Positions 6,484 through 13,694 of a DNA stretch of 22,305 nt are shown here, one piece after another. Numbering within the stretch: position 1 is the stretch's first letter; each line of letters starts with the position of its first letter. The stretch comes from a virus. The notes beneath the pieces were generated by a model. That model saw nothing but the letters and a program-made list of their open reading frames with translations, did not search any database and was not told the origin of the DNA. Where the stretch lies: the IMG/VR virus record IMGVR_UViG_3300021962_009101, positions 1 through 22,305 of that record. One strand, 5' to 3'. The translations under genes and the position numbers were made by a program.

Positions 6484-7497
6484 ATGACCGTTTTTATTGA
6501 TCGTTCTTTCCTGTTACAAATTTCACCCAAACTTAAAAAGTTCTCTCAGAAAAAAGAGGACCTGTATAATTTTAGGTGTCCATTTTGTGGCGACTCTCAA
6601 AAAAATAAACACAAAGCTCGCGGTTATGTTTATCGCAAAAAGAATGGCTATTTTTATACATGCCACAATTGTGGACTATCCACAACATTTTATAATTTAT
6701 TGGAAAATGTTGATTCCAATCTACTTAAAGAATACACATTAGAAAGATATAAAAATGAATCTGGCAACAATAATATACCACAACCAGATTTCAAAGAGTT
6801 TCAAACAGAAACACCAAAATTTAAAAAGAAATTGGATATACCATCTATAGAATCTTTGCCAGATGGCCATTTTGCAAAAAATTATGTTTTATCAAGAAAG
6901 ATACCAAAAGAATTTCTTTCTGAATTGTATTTTGCTGAGGATTTTAAAATTTTTATTGATAGTTTAGGAATACAAAAAGAAGGTCTCAAAGAAAATGATC
7001 CTAGATTAGTTATACCATTCTATAATGAAAACAAAGAACTCATTTGTTTACAAGGAAGGTCTTTGGGTGAATCTAAGCTTAGATATATAACTGTCAAAGC
7101 AACAGAGGATGATTACAAAATTTTTGGTCTTGATAGAGTCAATAAAGAAGAAATGATCTGTGTCGTAGAAGGACCCATAGATTCTCTGTTTTTAAAAAAT
7201 GCATTGGCCACGGCCGATTCCAATCTATCCTCGATAGAGAAATTGTTTGACAAAACAAAAGTAACACTAGTATTTGATAATGAACCAAGAAATAAAGATA
7301 TATGCAACATAATGGAAAAAGCAATTGAAAATCATTTTAATGTTGTAATATGGCCAGAAATGATGGAAGAATATAAAGATTTAAATGAAATGATTCTTGG
7401 TGGTTTTTCACCGGACGAAATACAAGATATCATAAGTAAAAGTACATTTGTTAATTTAAGAGCAAAAATGGAGTTTATATCATGGAAAAAAGTATGA
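6484..7497 (+). CDS. DNA primase, T4 gp61-like (Zn finger plus TOPRIM)
   Basis: 337 residues, close to the 342 of T4 gp61. An N-terminal zinc-binding module has C32-P-F-C35 and C60-H-N-C63. The TOPRIM catalytic core shows VVEGPIDSLFL (about 228-238, acidic Glu) and VFDNEPRNKD (about 260-270, DxE-like acidic cluster). The enzyme makes the short RNA primers for lagging-strand synthesis with the hexameric helicase, which is not in this window. It is the first gene of the operon, with the promoter inside the terminator just upstream, and overlaps thyX by 4 nt. Confidence 0.88.
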   Translation: MTVFIDRSFLLQISPKLKKFSQKKEDLYNFRCPFCGDSQKNKHKARGYVYRKKNGYFYTCHNCGLSTTFYNLLENVDSNLLKEYTLERYKNESGNNNIPQPDFKEFQTETPKFKKKLDIPSIESLPDGHFAKNYVLSRKIPKEFLSELYFAEDFKIFIDSLGIQKEGLKENDPRLVIPFYNENKELICLQGRSLGESKLRYITVKATEDDYKIFGLDRVNKEEMICVVEGPIDSLFLKNALATADSNLSSIEKLFDKTKVTLVFDNEPRNKDICNIMEKAIENHFNVVIWPEMMEEYKDLNEMILGGFSPDEIQDIISKSTFVNLRAKMEFISWKKV

Positions 7498-8162
7498 AGG
7501 TAAAGTTGGTTAATTATTCTAATTCGGGTGACGGTAAAAGTTTATTAGAACAAATTGCATACATTGCAAGAGTATCAAATCCAGGAAACCAAGATAATGA
7601 TGCAACAGCAGAAAAATTAGTTCGTTATTTGATTAAACATAAACACTGGTCACCACTCGAAATGGTGAATGTGTGTTTAGAAATCAACACCACAAGAGAT
7701 ATTGCTAGGCAAATTTTGAGGCATCGTTCTTTTTCCTTTCAAGAATTTAGTCAAAGATATGCTGTCGCTGATTTAGGGTGGGAGTATAAAGAAGCAAGAA
7801 TGCAAGATTTTAAAAATAGACAGAATAGTGTGAATCTTGATATGTCAAATGATGATGATAGACGAATTTCGTGGATGTGGTCCGCGTTACAAGAAAAAGT
7901 TGTACACTCGGCAATGGATACTTACAAATGGGCTATTGAAAATGGAATAGCAAAGGAGCAAGCTAGATCTGTATTACCTGAAGGCATTACACTTTCTAGA
8001 ATGTATATGAACGGAACTTTAAGATCATGGGTACACTATATACAACTCCGAAGTGCAAACGGAACTCAAAAAGAACATCAAGAAATTGCAATTGCATGTA
8101 GTGAAGCAATTAAACCAATTTTTCCTATGATAGAGGAGTTTGCAAATGAATACAAAGAATGA
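7494..8162 (+). CDS. thyX: Flavin-dependent thymidylate synthase
   Basis: 222 residues from the ATG at 7494, which overlaps the primase stop as ATGA; an in-frame ATG at 7482 is possible but inside primase. The ThyX signature RHRSFSFQEFSQRY (residues 76-89) matches RHRxxSxxxxSxRY, which binds FAD and dUMP. The enzyme methylates dUMP to dTMP using methylenetetrahydrofolate, with FAD/NADPH as reductant. It works with the RNR and MazG-like genes that follow to provide dNTPs for phage replication. Confidence 0.95.
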   Translation: MKVKLVNYSNSGDGKSLLEQIAYIARVSNPGNQDNDATAEKLVRYLIKHKHWSPLEMVNVCLEINTTRDIARQILRHRSFSFQEFSQRYAVADLGWEYKEARMQDFKNRQNSVNLDMSNDDDRRISWMWSALQEKVVHSAMDTYKWAIENGIAKEQARSVLPEGITLSRMYMNGTLRSWVHYIQLRSANGTQKEHQEIAIACSEAIKPIFPMIEEFANEYKE

Positions 8163-8505
8163 TGTTAAAACTTTTATGAACGCATGTGATCAAAAAGAAA
8201 CAAATTTTGGAACACAAGCCGAATTATATGTTGATTTAATTATTGAAGAATTTAAAGAATTGATGCAGGCTTATGGAAATCGTGACATTGTTGAAATAGC
8301 AGATGCATGTGCAGATTTGAGATGGGTGATTGAGGGTCTAGAACACACACTAGATATACCTCAACAAAAAGTTTGGAATGAAGTTGCAAGAAGCAATCTT
8401 GCAAAAATTTCTTCAGATGGAAAAGTGCATAAACGAAGTGATGGAAAAGTATTGAAACCTGATGGTTGGACACCACCAAATATCAAAGACATTATAAAAA
8501 AATAA
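8146..8505 (+). CDS. MazG/HisE-like nucleoside triphosphate pyrophosphohydrolase
   Basis: 119 residues from the ATG at 8146; gaggag about 10 nt upstream decides against the TTG at 8140. All-alpha NTP-PPase motifs are present: EEFKEL (Glu34, Glu35, Glu38) and EIADACAD (Glu50, Asp53, Asp57). The C-terminal EVARSNLAK and DGKVLKPDGWTPP are typical of the phosphoribosyl-ATP pyrophosphohydrolase-like phage proteins. Likely action: hydrolysis of (d)NTPs to monophosphates, for example dUTP to dUMP for the adjacent ThyX, though the substrate is inferred. It overlaps thyX by 17 nt. Confidence 0.85.
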   Translation: MNTKNDVKTFMNACDQKETNFGTQAELYVDLIIEEFKELMQAYGNRDIVEIADACADLRWVIEGLEHTLDIPQQKVWNEVARSNLAKISSDGKVHKRSDGKVLKPDGWTPPNIKDIIKK

Positions 8506-8516
8506 TAGGAAAAAAT

Positions 8517-10316
8517 ATGGAATATATGGGCATTAAAATTGATTTGGAAAGAGACAAATTATTTGATGAACTTGGAATCAGACGTTTAAAAGAATCTTAT
8601 ATGAAAGAGGAAGAAAATTCTCCTCAAGAAAGATTTGCATTTGTTTCTGCAAAGTTTGGTTCAAATCCGGAACACGCACAAAGATTGTATGAGTATTCTT
8701 CTAAACATTGGCTGTCATACTCCACACCAATACTTTCATTTGGGCGTTCAAAGAAAGGTATGCCCATATCTTGTTTTTTAAACTATATTGAAGATACTGC
8801 GGAGGGTCTAGTTGATAATCTATCTGAAACTAATTGGCTTAGTATGTTGGGTGGCGGTGTCGGTATCGGTTTTGGTATCAGGTCTTCTGATGACAAATCA
8901 ACTGGTGTCATGCCGCACCTCAAAATTTATGATGCGTCCTCATTGGCTTACCGACAAGGTCGTACTCGCCGAGGCAGTTACGCTGCTTATCTTGACATAT
9001 CTCATCCTGATCTTATCCCTTTTCTAGAAATGCGTAAACCAACAGGTGATCCAAATGTGCGATGTTTAAATCTACATCACGGCATTAACATCACCGATGA
9101 CTTTATGCAAATCATTGAAAAGTGCATGATTGATCCCAATGCATCTGATGATTGGGAACTGAAAGATCCACACACAGGCGAAGTGCGTGAGGTTGTTTCT
9201 GCTAAACATCTTTGGCAACAAATTCTAGAACTGCGTATGCATACAGGTGAGCCATACATTCACTTTATTGATACAAGTAACAAACACTTGCCACAATTTC
9301 TAAAAGATAAAGGATTGAAAGTACATCAATCAAATCTTTGTTCTGAAATTATTCTTCCTACGAATGAAGAACGTACTGCGGTGTGTTGCCTGTCTTCTCT
9401 CAACTTGGAGTATTATGATGATTGGAAAAATGACGGACTTTTTCTTCGGGACGTTGCTGAGATGCTTGATAACGTTCTACAGTATTTCATTGATAATGCT
9501 CCTGATAGCATATCACGCGCAAGATATTCTGCTTCTATGGAACGCTCTATTGGTGTTGGTGCCCTCGGCTTCCATGCATTACTACAAAAGAAAAACGTTG
9601 CATTCGAAGGTGTGATGGCAAAAGTTTTAAACAATCAAATATTCAAACATATTAGAGGTAAATTGGATGAAGCGAATATTCAACTCGGTTTGGAACGTGG
9701 TGAAGCACCCGATGCTAAGGGTAGTGGGCAGCGTTTTAGTCATCTTATGGCTATCGCTCCAAATGCTTCTTCGTCTATCATTATGGGAAATACTAGCCCT
9801 AGTATTGAGCCTTATCGTGCTAATGCTTACCGTCAGGACACTCTATCGGGCTCATTTTTAAATAAGAATCGTTGGCTTGATAAAGTAATTAGAGAACATT
9901 TATCTTTAGAAGAAGGTATGGATTCTGGAAAATATTCAGATATATGGTCTTCAATTATTGCTAATGATGGTTCTGTACAACACCTTGAATGGATGGACGA
10001 AAACACGAAAGAAGTTTTTAAGACTTCAATGGAAATTGACCAACGTTGGATTATTGAACACGCTGCGGATCGTCAACAGTACATTGACCAAGCACAATCG
10101 TTGAATGTATTCTTTAGACCAGATTCTCATATCAAATATATACATGCTATTCACTTCATGGCGTGGAAAAAAGGATTGAAGACACTGTATTACTGCCGTT
10201 CAGAAAAGTTGGCCAAGGCCGATAAAGTTTCCAAAAAAATTGAACGCAAAGTAATTGAAGAAATTGATATGTCACAAATTGCTCAGGGTAACGATTGTAT
10301 TGCTTGTGAGGGTTAA
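8517..10316 (+). CDS. nrdA: Class I ribonucleotide reductase, large (alpha) subunit
   Basis: 599 residues from the ATG at 8517, with an agga site 7-8 nt before it; the frame extends to 8466 only inside the previous gene. Active-site elements: Cys86 in PISCFL and Cys290 in AVCCLSSLN (redox pair), NLCSE (273-277, thiyl-radical Cys275 with Asn and Glu), LYYCR near residue 560 (radical-transfer tyrosines) and C-terminal CIACEG (Cys594, Cys597) for re-reduction by thioredoxin. It reduces NDPs to dNDPs with NrdB, encoded 3.4 kb downstream. It lacks the ~100-residue N-terminal ATP cone of T4 or E. coli NrdA, so dATP overall inhibition is probably absent. Codon choice in the central part (many CGN arginine codons) differs from its AGA-rich neighbours. 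Confidence 0.96.
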   Translation: MEYMGIKIDLERDKLFDELGIRRLKESYMKEEENSPQERFAFVSAKFGSNPEHAQRLYEYSSKHWLSYSTPILSFGRSKKGMPISCFLNYIEDTAEGLVDNLSETNWLSMLGGGVGIGFGIRSSDDKSTGVMPHLKIYDASSLAYRQGRTRRGSYAAYLDISHPDLIPFLEMRKPTGDPNVRCLNLHHGINITDDFMQIIEKCMIDPNASDDWELKDPHTGEVREVVSAKHLWQQILELRMHTGEPYIHFIDTSNKHLPQFLKDKGLKVHQSNLCSEIILPTNEERTAVCCLSSLNLEYYDDWKNDGLFLRDVAEMLDNVLQYFIDNAPDSISRARYSASMERSIGVGALGFHALLQKKNVAFEGVMAKVLNNQIFKHIRGKLDEANIQLGLERGEAPDAKGSGQRFSHLMAIAPNASSSIIMGNTSPSIEPYRANAYRQDTLSGSFLNKNRWLDKVIREHLSLEEGMDSGKYSDIWSSIIANDGSVQHLEWMDENTKEVFKTSMEIDQRWIIEHAADRQQYIDQAQSLNVFFRPDSHIKYIHAIHFMAWKKGLKTLYYCRSEKLAKADKVSKKIERKVIEEIDMSQIAQGNDCIACEG

Positions 10317-10721
10317 ATGGCATATTCAGATAAAGTATTAGATCATTATGAAAGTCCAAGAAATGTTGGTTCGTTTGATAAAAACGAAAACGACATAGGA
10401 ACCGGCATGGTCGGCGCGCCGGCTTGTGGTGATGTAATGAAATTACAAATAAAGGTGGATAAAGATGGCATTATTAGAGATGCTCGTTTCAAGACATATG
10501 GATGCGGTTCCGCAATCGCTTCTAGTTCACTCATTACAGAGTGGGTTAAGGGAAAATCTTTGGATGAAGCCGAATCGATTAAAAATAGTGAAATTGCTAA
10601 AGAACTTGCTTTGCCGCCGGTAAAAATACATTGTTCGATACTAGCAGAAGATGCAATTAAAGCAGCAATAAAGGATTACAAAAATAAAAATGATATCAAT
10701 AACAGAACCGGCACAAATTAA
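10317..10721 (+). CDS. iscU: Fe-S cluster scaffold protein IscU
   Basis: 134 residues. Key residues fall at the same numbers as in E. coli IscU: Cys37 and Asp39 (GAPACGDV), Cys63 ([13 protein letters not shown]), His105 and Cys106 ([12 protein letters not shown]). The HscA-binding motif LPPVK is intact at 99-103. The protein is therefore expected to assemble [2Fe-2S] clusters with host IscS and to pass them on with host HscA/HscB. The C-terminal tail after about 125 ([13 protein letters not shown]) is added over the erpA start, which overlaps by 32 nt. It begins directly after the nrdA stop. No iscS, fdx or hscBA is in the window. Confidence 0.95.
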   Translation: MAYSDKVLDHYESPRNVGSFDKNENDIGTGMVGAPACGDVMKLQIKVDKDGIIRDARFKTYGCGSAIASSSLITEWVKGKSLDEAESIKNSEIAKELALPPVKIHCSILAEDAIKAAIKDYKNKNDINNRTGTN

Positions 10722-11001
10722 AATATTAGATATTTTATCTGAAGAAAACAATTCAAAATTAAAAGTCAGAGCATTTGTTCAAGGTGGCGGATGTTCAGGA
10801 TTTCAATATGGTTTTACTTTAGATGAAGAAATGAACGAAGATGATTTTGAAATCAACGGAATATTAATAGATGCTATGAGTATGCAATATCTTTCTGGTG
10901 CTACAATTGATTACAAAGATGACATAGATGGCAGTCAATTTGTTATTCAAAATCCTAATGCCACTTCTACTTGTGGATGTGGTTCCAGCTTTGCAATATG
11001 A
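10690..11001 (+). CDS. erpA: A-type Fe-S carrier protein, ErpA-like
   Basis: 103 residues. The three cluster-binding cysteines are Cys35 ([11 protein letters not shown]) and Cys95/Cys97 ([11 protein letters not shown]). [17 protein letters not shown] and [14 protein letters not shown] are closer to E. coli ErpA than to IscA, but the short N-terminus lacks the first ~10 residues of ErpA. ErpA receives Fe-S clusters from scaffolds such as IscU and delivers them to target proteins, notably isoprenoid enzymes in bacteria. It overlaps iscU by 32 nt and iscA by 4 nt, so the three are probably translated together. Confidence 0.93.
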   Translation: MISITEPAQIKILDILSEENNSKLKVRAFVQGGGCSGFQYGFTLDEEMNEDDFEINGILIDAMSMQYLSGATIDYKDDIDGSQFVIQNPNATSTCGCGSSFAI

Positions 11002-11324
11002 TAAGTCTAACAGAAAATGCTGCTGAAAAAATAAAAGAACACCTAAACCGTAGAGGTAAAGGTTTAGGAATTCGTATTGGTGTCAAAACAACAGGGTGTT
11101 CTGGTCTTGCTTATGTTTTAGAATATGTAGATATAAAACCCGTTACAAGAGATCAATTTGTATATGAAAGTAATGGAGTAAATGTTTGGGTTGATGGCAG
11201 AAGTACACCTTATGTAAATGGTTTATTGATTAATTGGAAAAAAAATGGACTTAATGAGGGTTTTGAATTCATTAATCCAAATGAAAGAGATAGATGTGGT
11301 TGTGGAGAAAGCTTCAGAATTTAA
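10998..11324 (+). CDS. iscA: A-type Fe-S carrier protein, IscA-like
   Basis: 108 residues from the ATG at 10998 (ATGA overlap with erpA); the frame upstream to 10971 lies inside erpA. Cys34 ([13 protein letters not shown]) and Cys100/Cys102 ([10 protein letters not shown]) are the conserved ligands, and [13 protein letters not shown] matches IscA closely (E. coli IscA has 107 residues). A notable change is in the middle ([19 protein letters not shown]), where the usual acidic DY/DF of the dimer region is replaced. It probably shuttles iron or clusters between host ISC parts and client proteins. Confidence 0.93.
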   Translation: MISLTENAAEKIKEHLNRRGKGLGIRIGVKTTGCSGLAYVLEYVDIKPVTRDQFVYESNGVNVWVDGRSTPYVNGLLINWKKNGLNEGFEFINPNERDRCGCGESFRI

Positions 11325-11334
11325 AGAATAACAA

Positions 11335-11979
11335 ATGGCATTTTTAATCGCAAATTTACCTGTTGTAAAATGCTTTGTTCGCAAAGAATATTTGTATGAC
11401 TTTGAAAAAGGATTTGATGAACTGGAGCCTTGCTGGTGGGTCAGTATTAAATCACTGAGAGGTCAAGCATTTCGTATTGAATCATATCTGAATCAGTATG
11501 GTGCATTGTATGATAAACTACCAATCAGTGCATACTGTTGGAAGCCAATTGAAGGTGAACCATTACCTCTTGATTATCTGCAATTGTGGGACAGTTTGAG
11601 TTATGATATTACAGTATTGAAGAAGGCACAACTTCAGTCAATGAAGTGTAAATTCAAATTGAAAGATGGTGGCTGGATGTATGGTGAATATATGTTCACA
11701 GTAGATTCGGCTCATCCGGATTTTAATGTTATTGATACTGGTTTCTCCGAAGATGTTGAAGACCACAAATCATATAATTTTATCAAATGTGATAATGGAC
11801 AATTTGCTTGTCAACCTAACAACAGAATGATTGTGTTTGAGCCTTCTAGTAATCCGAGAGAATTAAAATATCCCGATTTCAAAGTTGCAACAAAGCGATG
11901 GTCTGTTGAAACAGAGTCTAAATGGGCATTAGGCGACACAGATACTTTCATGTATGAAAGAACAGAAAAGAAAACTTAA
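11335..11979 (+). CDS. Conserved phage protein of unknown function (MAFLIANLPVVKC family)
   Basis: 214 residues with no signal peptide or membrane segment. It opens MAFLIANLPVVKCFVRKEYLYDF and has YGALYDKLPISAYCW (about 55-69), LDYLQLWDSLSYD (about 79-91) and a C-terminal half rich in aromatic residues and beta-strand patterns. I recognise this as a protein widespread in T4-like aquatic phages without a known role. No catalytic motif can be identified. It lies between iscA (10 nt gap) and the desaturase gene (1-nt overlap). Confidence 0.8.
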   Translation: MAFLIANLPVVKCFVRKEYLYDFEKGFDELEPCWWVSIKSLRGQAFRIESYLNQYGALYDKLPISAYCWKPIEGEPLPLDYLQLWDSLSYDITVLKKAQLQSMKCKFKLKDGGWMYGEYMFTVDSAHPDFNVIDTGFSEDVEDHKSYNFIKCDNGQFACQPNNRMIVFEPSSNPRELKYPDFKVATKRWSVETESKWALGDTDTFMYERTEKKT

Positions 11980-12692
11980 TGCCAGAATTAATCTATTTAC
12001 TCATTGCGACACACATTACAATATTATGCGTTACAATTTATTTACACCGAGGTCAGGCACACAGAGGGCTTGAATTTCATCCAATACTAGAACACTTCAT
12101 GCGTTTCTGGCTTTGGTTGACAACAGGCATGGTAACTAAACAATGGGTCGCCACGCACCGTAAACATCATAGATTCAGTGACAAAGAAGGAGACCCACAT
12201 AGCCCTCATGTTTTCGGTATCTGGAAAGTATTATTCAAAGGAGCTTTACTCTATAATGACGCATCAAAAGATAAAGATATGGTTAATACATATGGTAGTG
12301 GCACTCCTTCTGATTGGCTGGAGTGCAACATATACAGTCCTCACTCCAGACTTGGCGTTAGCATTCTCCTTTTGTTCAACATCTGGTTATTCGGTTGGGT
12401 GGGTGCCTTAATATGGCTAATACAAATGCTTTGGATTCCATTTTGGGCTGCTGGTGTTGTGAATGGTGTCGGCCATTGGTTTGGTTATCGTAATGGTGAA
12501 ACAAAAGATAAGAGTTGCAATATCAGCCCAATTGGTGTTATAATCGGTGGAGAAGAACTACATAATAATCATCATTTAGAACCTGCAAATCCAAAAATGA
12601 GCAGGCGTTGGTTTGAATTTGATATTGGTTGGTTATACATAAAGTTTTTTAGTTTAATAGGCTTAATCAAAAACAAACAGGAAAAAATATGA
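11979..12692 (+). CDS. Membrane fatty acid desaturase (acyl-lipid/acyl-CoA delta-9 type)
   Basis: 237 residues. All three histidine boxes of di-iron membrane desaturases are present: HRGQAH (23-28), HRKHH (60-64) and HNNHH (195-199), plus NGVGHWFG (162-169) with the additional conserved His. Hydrophobic stretches at about 1-21, 40-54 and 125-160 fit membrane insertion. WVATHRKHHRFSDKEGDPHSPH is typical of the delta-9 stearoyl type. The enzyme introduces a double bond into an acyl chain using O2 and an electron donor. It is shorter than cellular homologues (about 300) but keeps all ligands. It overlaps the following gene by 4 nt. Confidence 0.93.
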   Translation: MPELIYLLIATHITILCVTIYLHRGQAHRGLEFHPILEHFMRFWLWLTTGMVTKQWVATHRKHHRFSDKEGDPHSPHVFGIWKVLFKGALLYNDASKDKDMVNTYGSGTPSDWLECNIYSPHSRLGVSILLLFNIWLFGWVGALIWLIQMLWIPFWAAGVVNGVGHWFGYRNGETKDKSCNISPIGVIIGGEELHNNHHLEPANPKMSRRWFEFDIGWLYIKFFSLIGLIKNKQEKI

Positions 12693-13009
12693 AAAAACTC
12701 CTCGCAATATTCTTGGTTTTTTTATGTGTCAAGAGTTTTGCTGAGGTAAAACTTAATTTAGAAATAACTTGTGTTACATCAGATGAACTTTTTGTGATAT
12801 TAAAAGAATATGAAGAAGTGCCATTTTCAATAGGGCAAACTTTGAGAGATAATCAATCAGATGAAAATGCAACCATGTTTTTCGTAAATCCAAATACATT
12901 AACTTGGACTATGGTTGAAAAATTAAAATTAAACAATTCAATAATGTATTGCGTTTTAGCAGCAGGTTCTAAATATCAAATTATATTTAAAAGAGGAAGA
13001 GGAAGTTAA
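12689..13009 (+). CDS. Small exported protein of unknown function
   Basis: 106 residues. The signal peptide MKKLLAIFLVFLCVKSFA is probably cut before EV (residue 19). The mature domain has a Cys pair (ITCVT and MYCVL) and an extended beta pattern, ending in KRGRGS. Similar small secreted proteins occur in aquatic phages; no function is known. It starts inside the desaturase stop (ATGA) and lies 3 nt before another exported protein, the nuclease. Confidence 0.7.
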   Translation: MKKLLAIFLVFLCVKSFAEVKLNLEITCVTSDELFVILKEYEEVPFSIGQTLRDNQSDENATMFFVNPNTLTWTMVEKLKLNNSIMYCVLAAGSKYQIIFKRGRGS

Positions 13010-13012
13010 GAC

Positions 13013-13444
13013 ATGAAAAAACTATTACTAACATTACTGTTTGTTCCTTTAATTGCATTTGCTCAAAAAGAAAAGGCCGGTGTCACATACGATGTACTAC
13101 TCACAAGAGTCATCGATGGCGACACCGTAGCCTTTCAAGCCAATTGGTTGCCAGACCCTCTTAAAAAAGAGTTGTCAGTCAGAGTCTTTGGCGTTGATAC
13201 TCCAGAAAAAGGACATAGAGCAAAATGTCCCCAAGAAGATGCTAGAGGGCAAGCAGCAACAGCATTCACTAAAGATGCGATTAATAAGGCTCAAAAACGA
13301 CAAATCATACTCATGGATTGGGACAAATATGGTGGTCGTGTATTGGGAGATGTATTACTAGATGGCAAAAGCTTACGAGCAATGCTGATTACTAACGGTT
13401 TCGCAAGAGAGTACTATGGTGAAGCCAAAACTTCATGGTGTTAA
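13013..13444 (+). CDS. Exported Staphylococcal nuclease-like (thermonuclease) protein
   Basis: 143 residues. The signal peptide MKKLLLTLLFVPLIAFA ends before QK. The SNase core shows VIDGDTVAF (Asp for Ca2+), VRVFGVDTPEKG (catalytic Arg and Glu) and WDKYGGRVLGDV (second catalytic Arg). It would cut DNA or RNA with Ca2+ outside the cytoplasm, which is odd for a phage enzyme inside a nucleotide-metabolism operon. Extra Cys (AKCPQ and the terminal SWC) may form a disulfide in the periplasm. Possible jobs are degradation of competing extracellular DNA or scavenging nucleotides; these are inferences. Confidence 0.88.
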   Translation: MKKLLLTLLFVPLIAFAQKEKAGVTYDVLLTRVIDGDTVAFQANWLPDPLKKELSVRVFGVDTPEKGHRAKCPQEDARGQAATAFTKDAINKAQKRQIILMDWDKYGGRVLGDVLLDGKSLRAMLITNGFAREYYGEAKTSWC

Positions 13445-13445
13445 T

Positions 13446-13694
13446 ATGAAAAAGATTTTAAGATTTACTGCTTCATGGTGTCAACCATGTAAAACAATGA
13501 CAGCGATGTTGGAAGAAATTAAACCAAATATTTATTTTGAAGTTGTTGATGTGGATGTTCATCCAGATGTTGCAATGGAATTTGGTATTCGTTCGGTACC
13601 AACACTAATAATGATGGATGAAACAATAGAGATGAAAAGACTTACTGGAATCAAAACGAAAGAACAACTAACGGAGTGGCTTGAAGATGCTTAA
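13446..13694 (+). CDS. Thioredoxin/glutaredoxin-like protein
   Basis: 82 residues from the ATG at 13446, 1 nt after the nuclease stop; the frame is open to 13416 inside that gene. Active site W11-C-Q-P-C15, with Gln in place of the common Gly of WCGPC, and the cis-proline loop SVPTL (about 56-60). It is shorter than cellular thioredoxin (about 105), as many phage thioredoxins are. It overlaps nrdB by 8 nt, so the probable role is to reduce the C-terminal CIACEG cysteines of NrdA. Confidence 0.9.
   Translation: MKKILRFTASWCQPCKTMTAMLEEIKPNIYFEVVDVDVHPDVAMEFGIRSVPTLIMMDETIEMKRLTGIKTKEQLTEWLEDA

Noticed and set aside
8466-8516. Upstream extension of nrdA to 8466
   Set aside because: That stretch encodes the end of the MazG-like gene in another frame, while the ATG at 8517 has its own agga site and gives the usual N-terminus.
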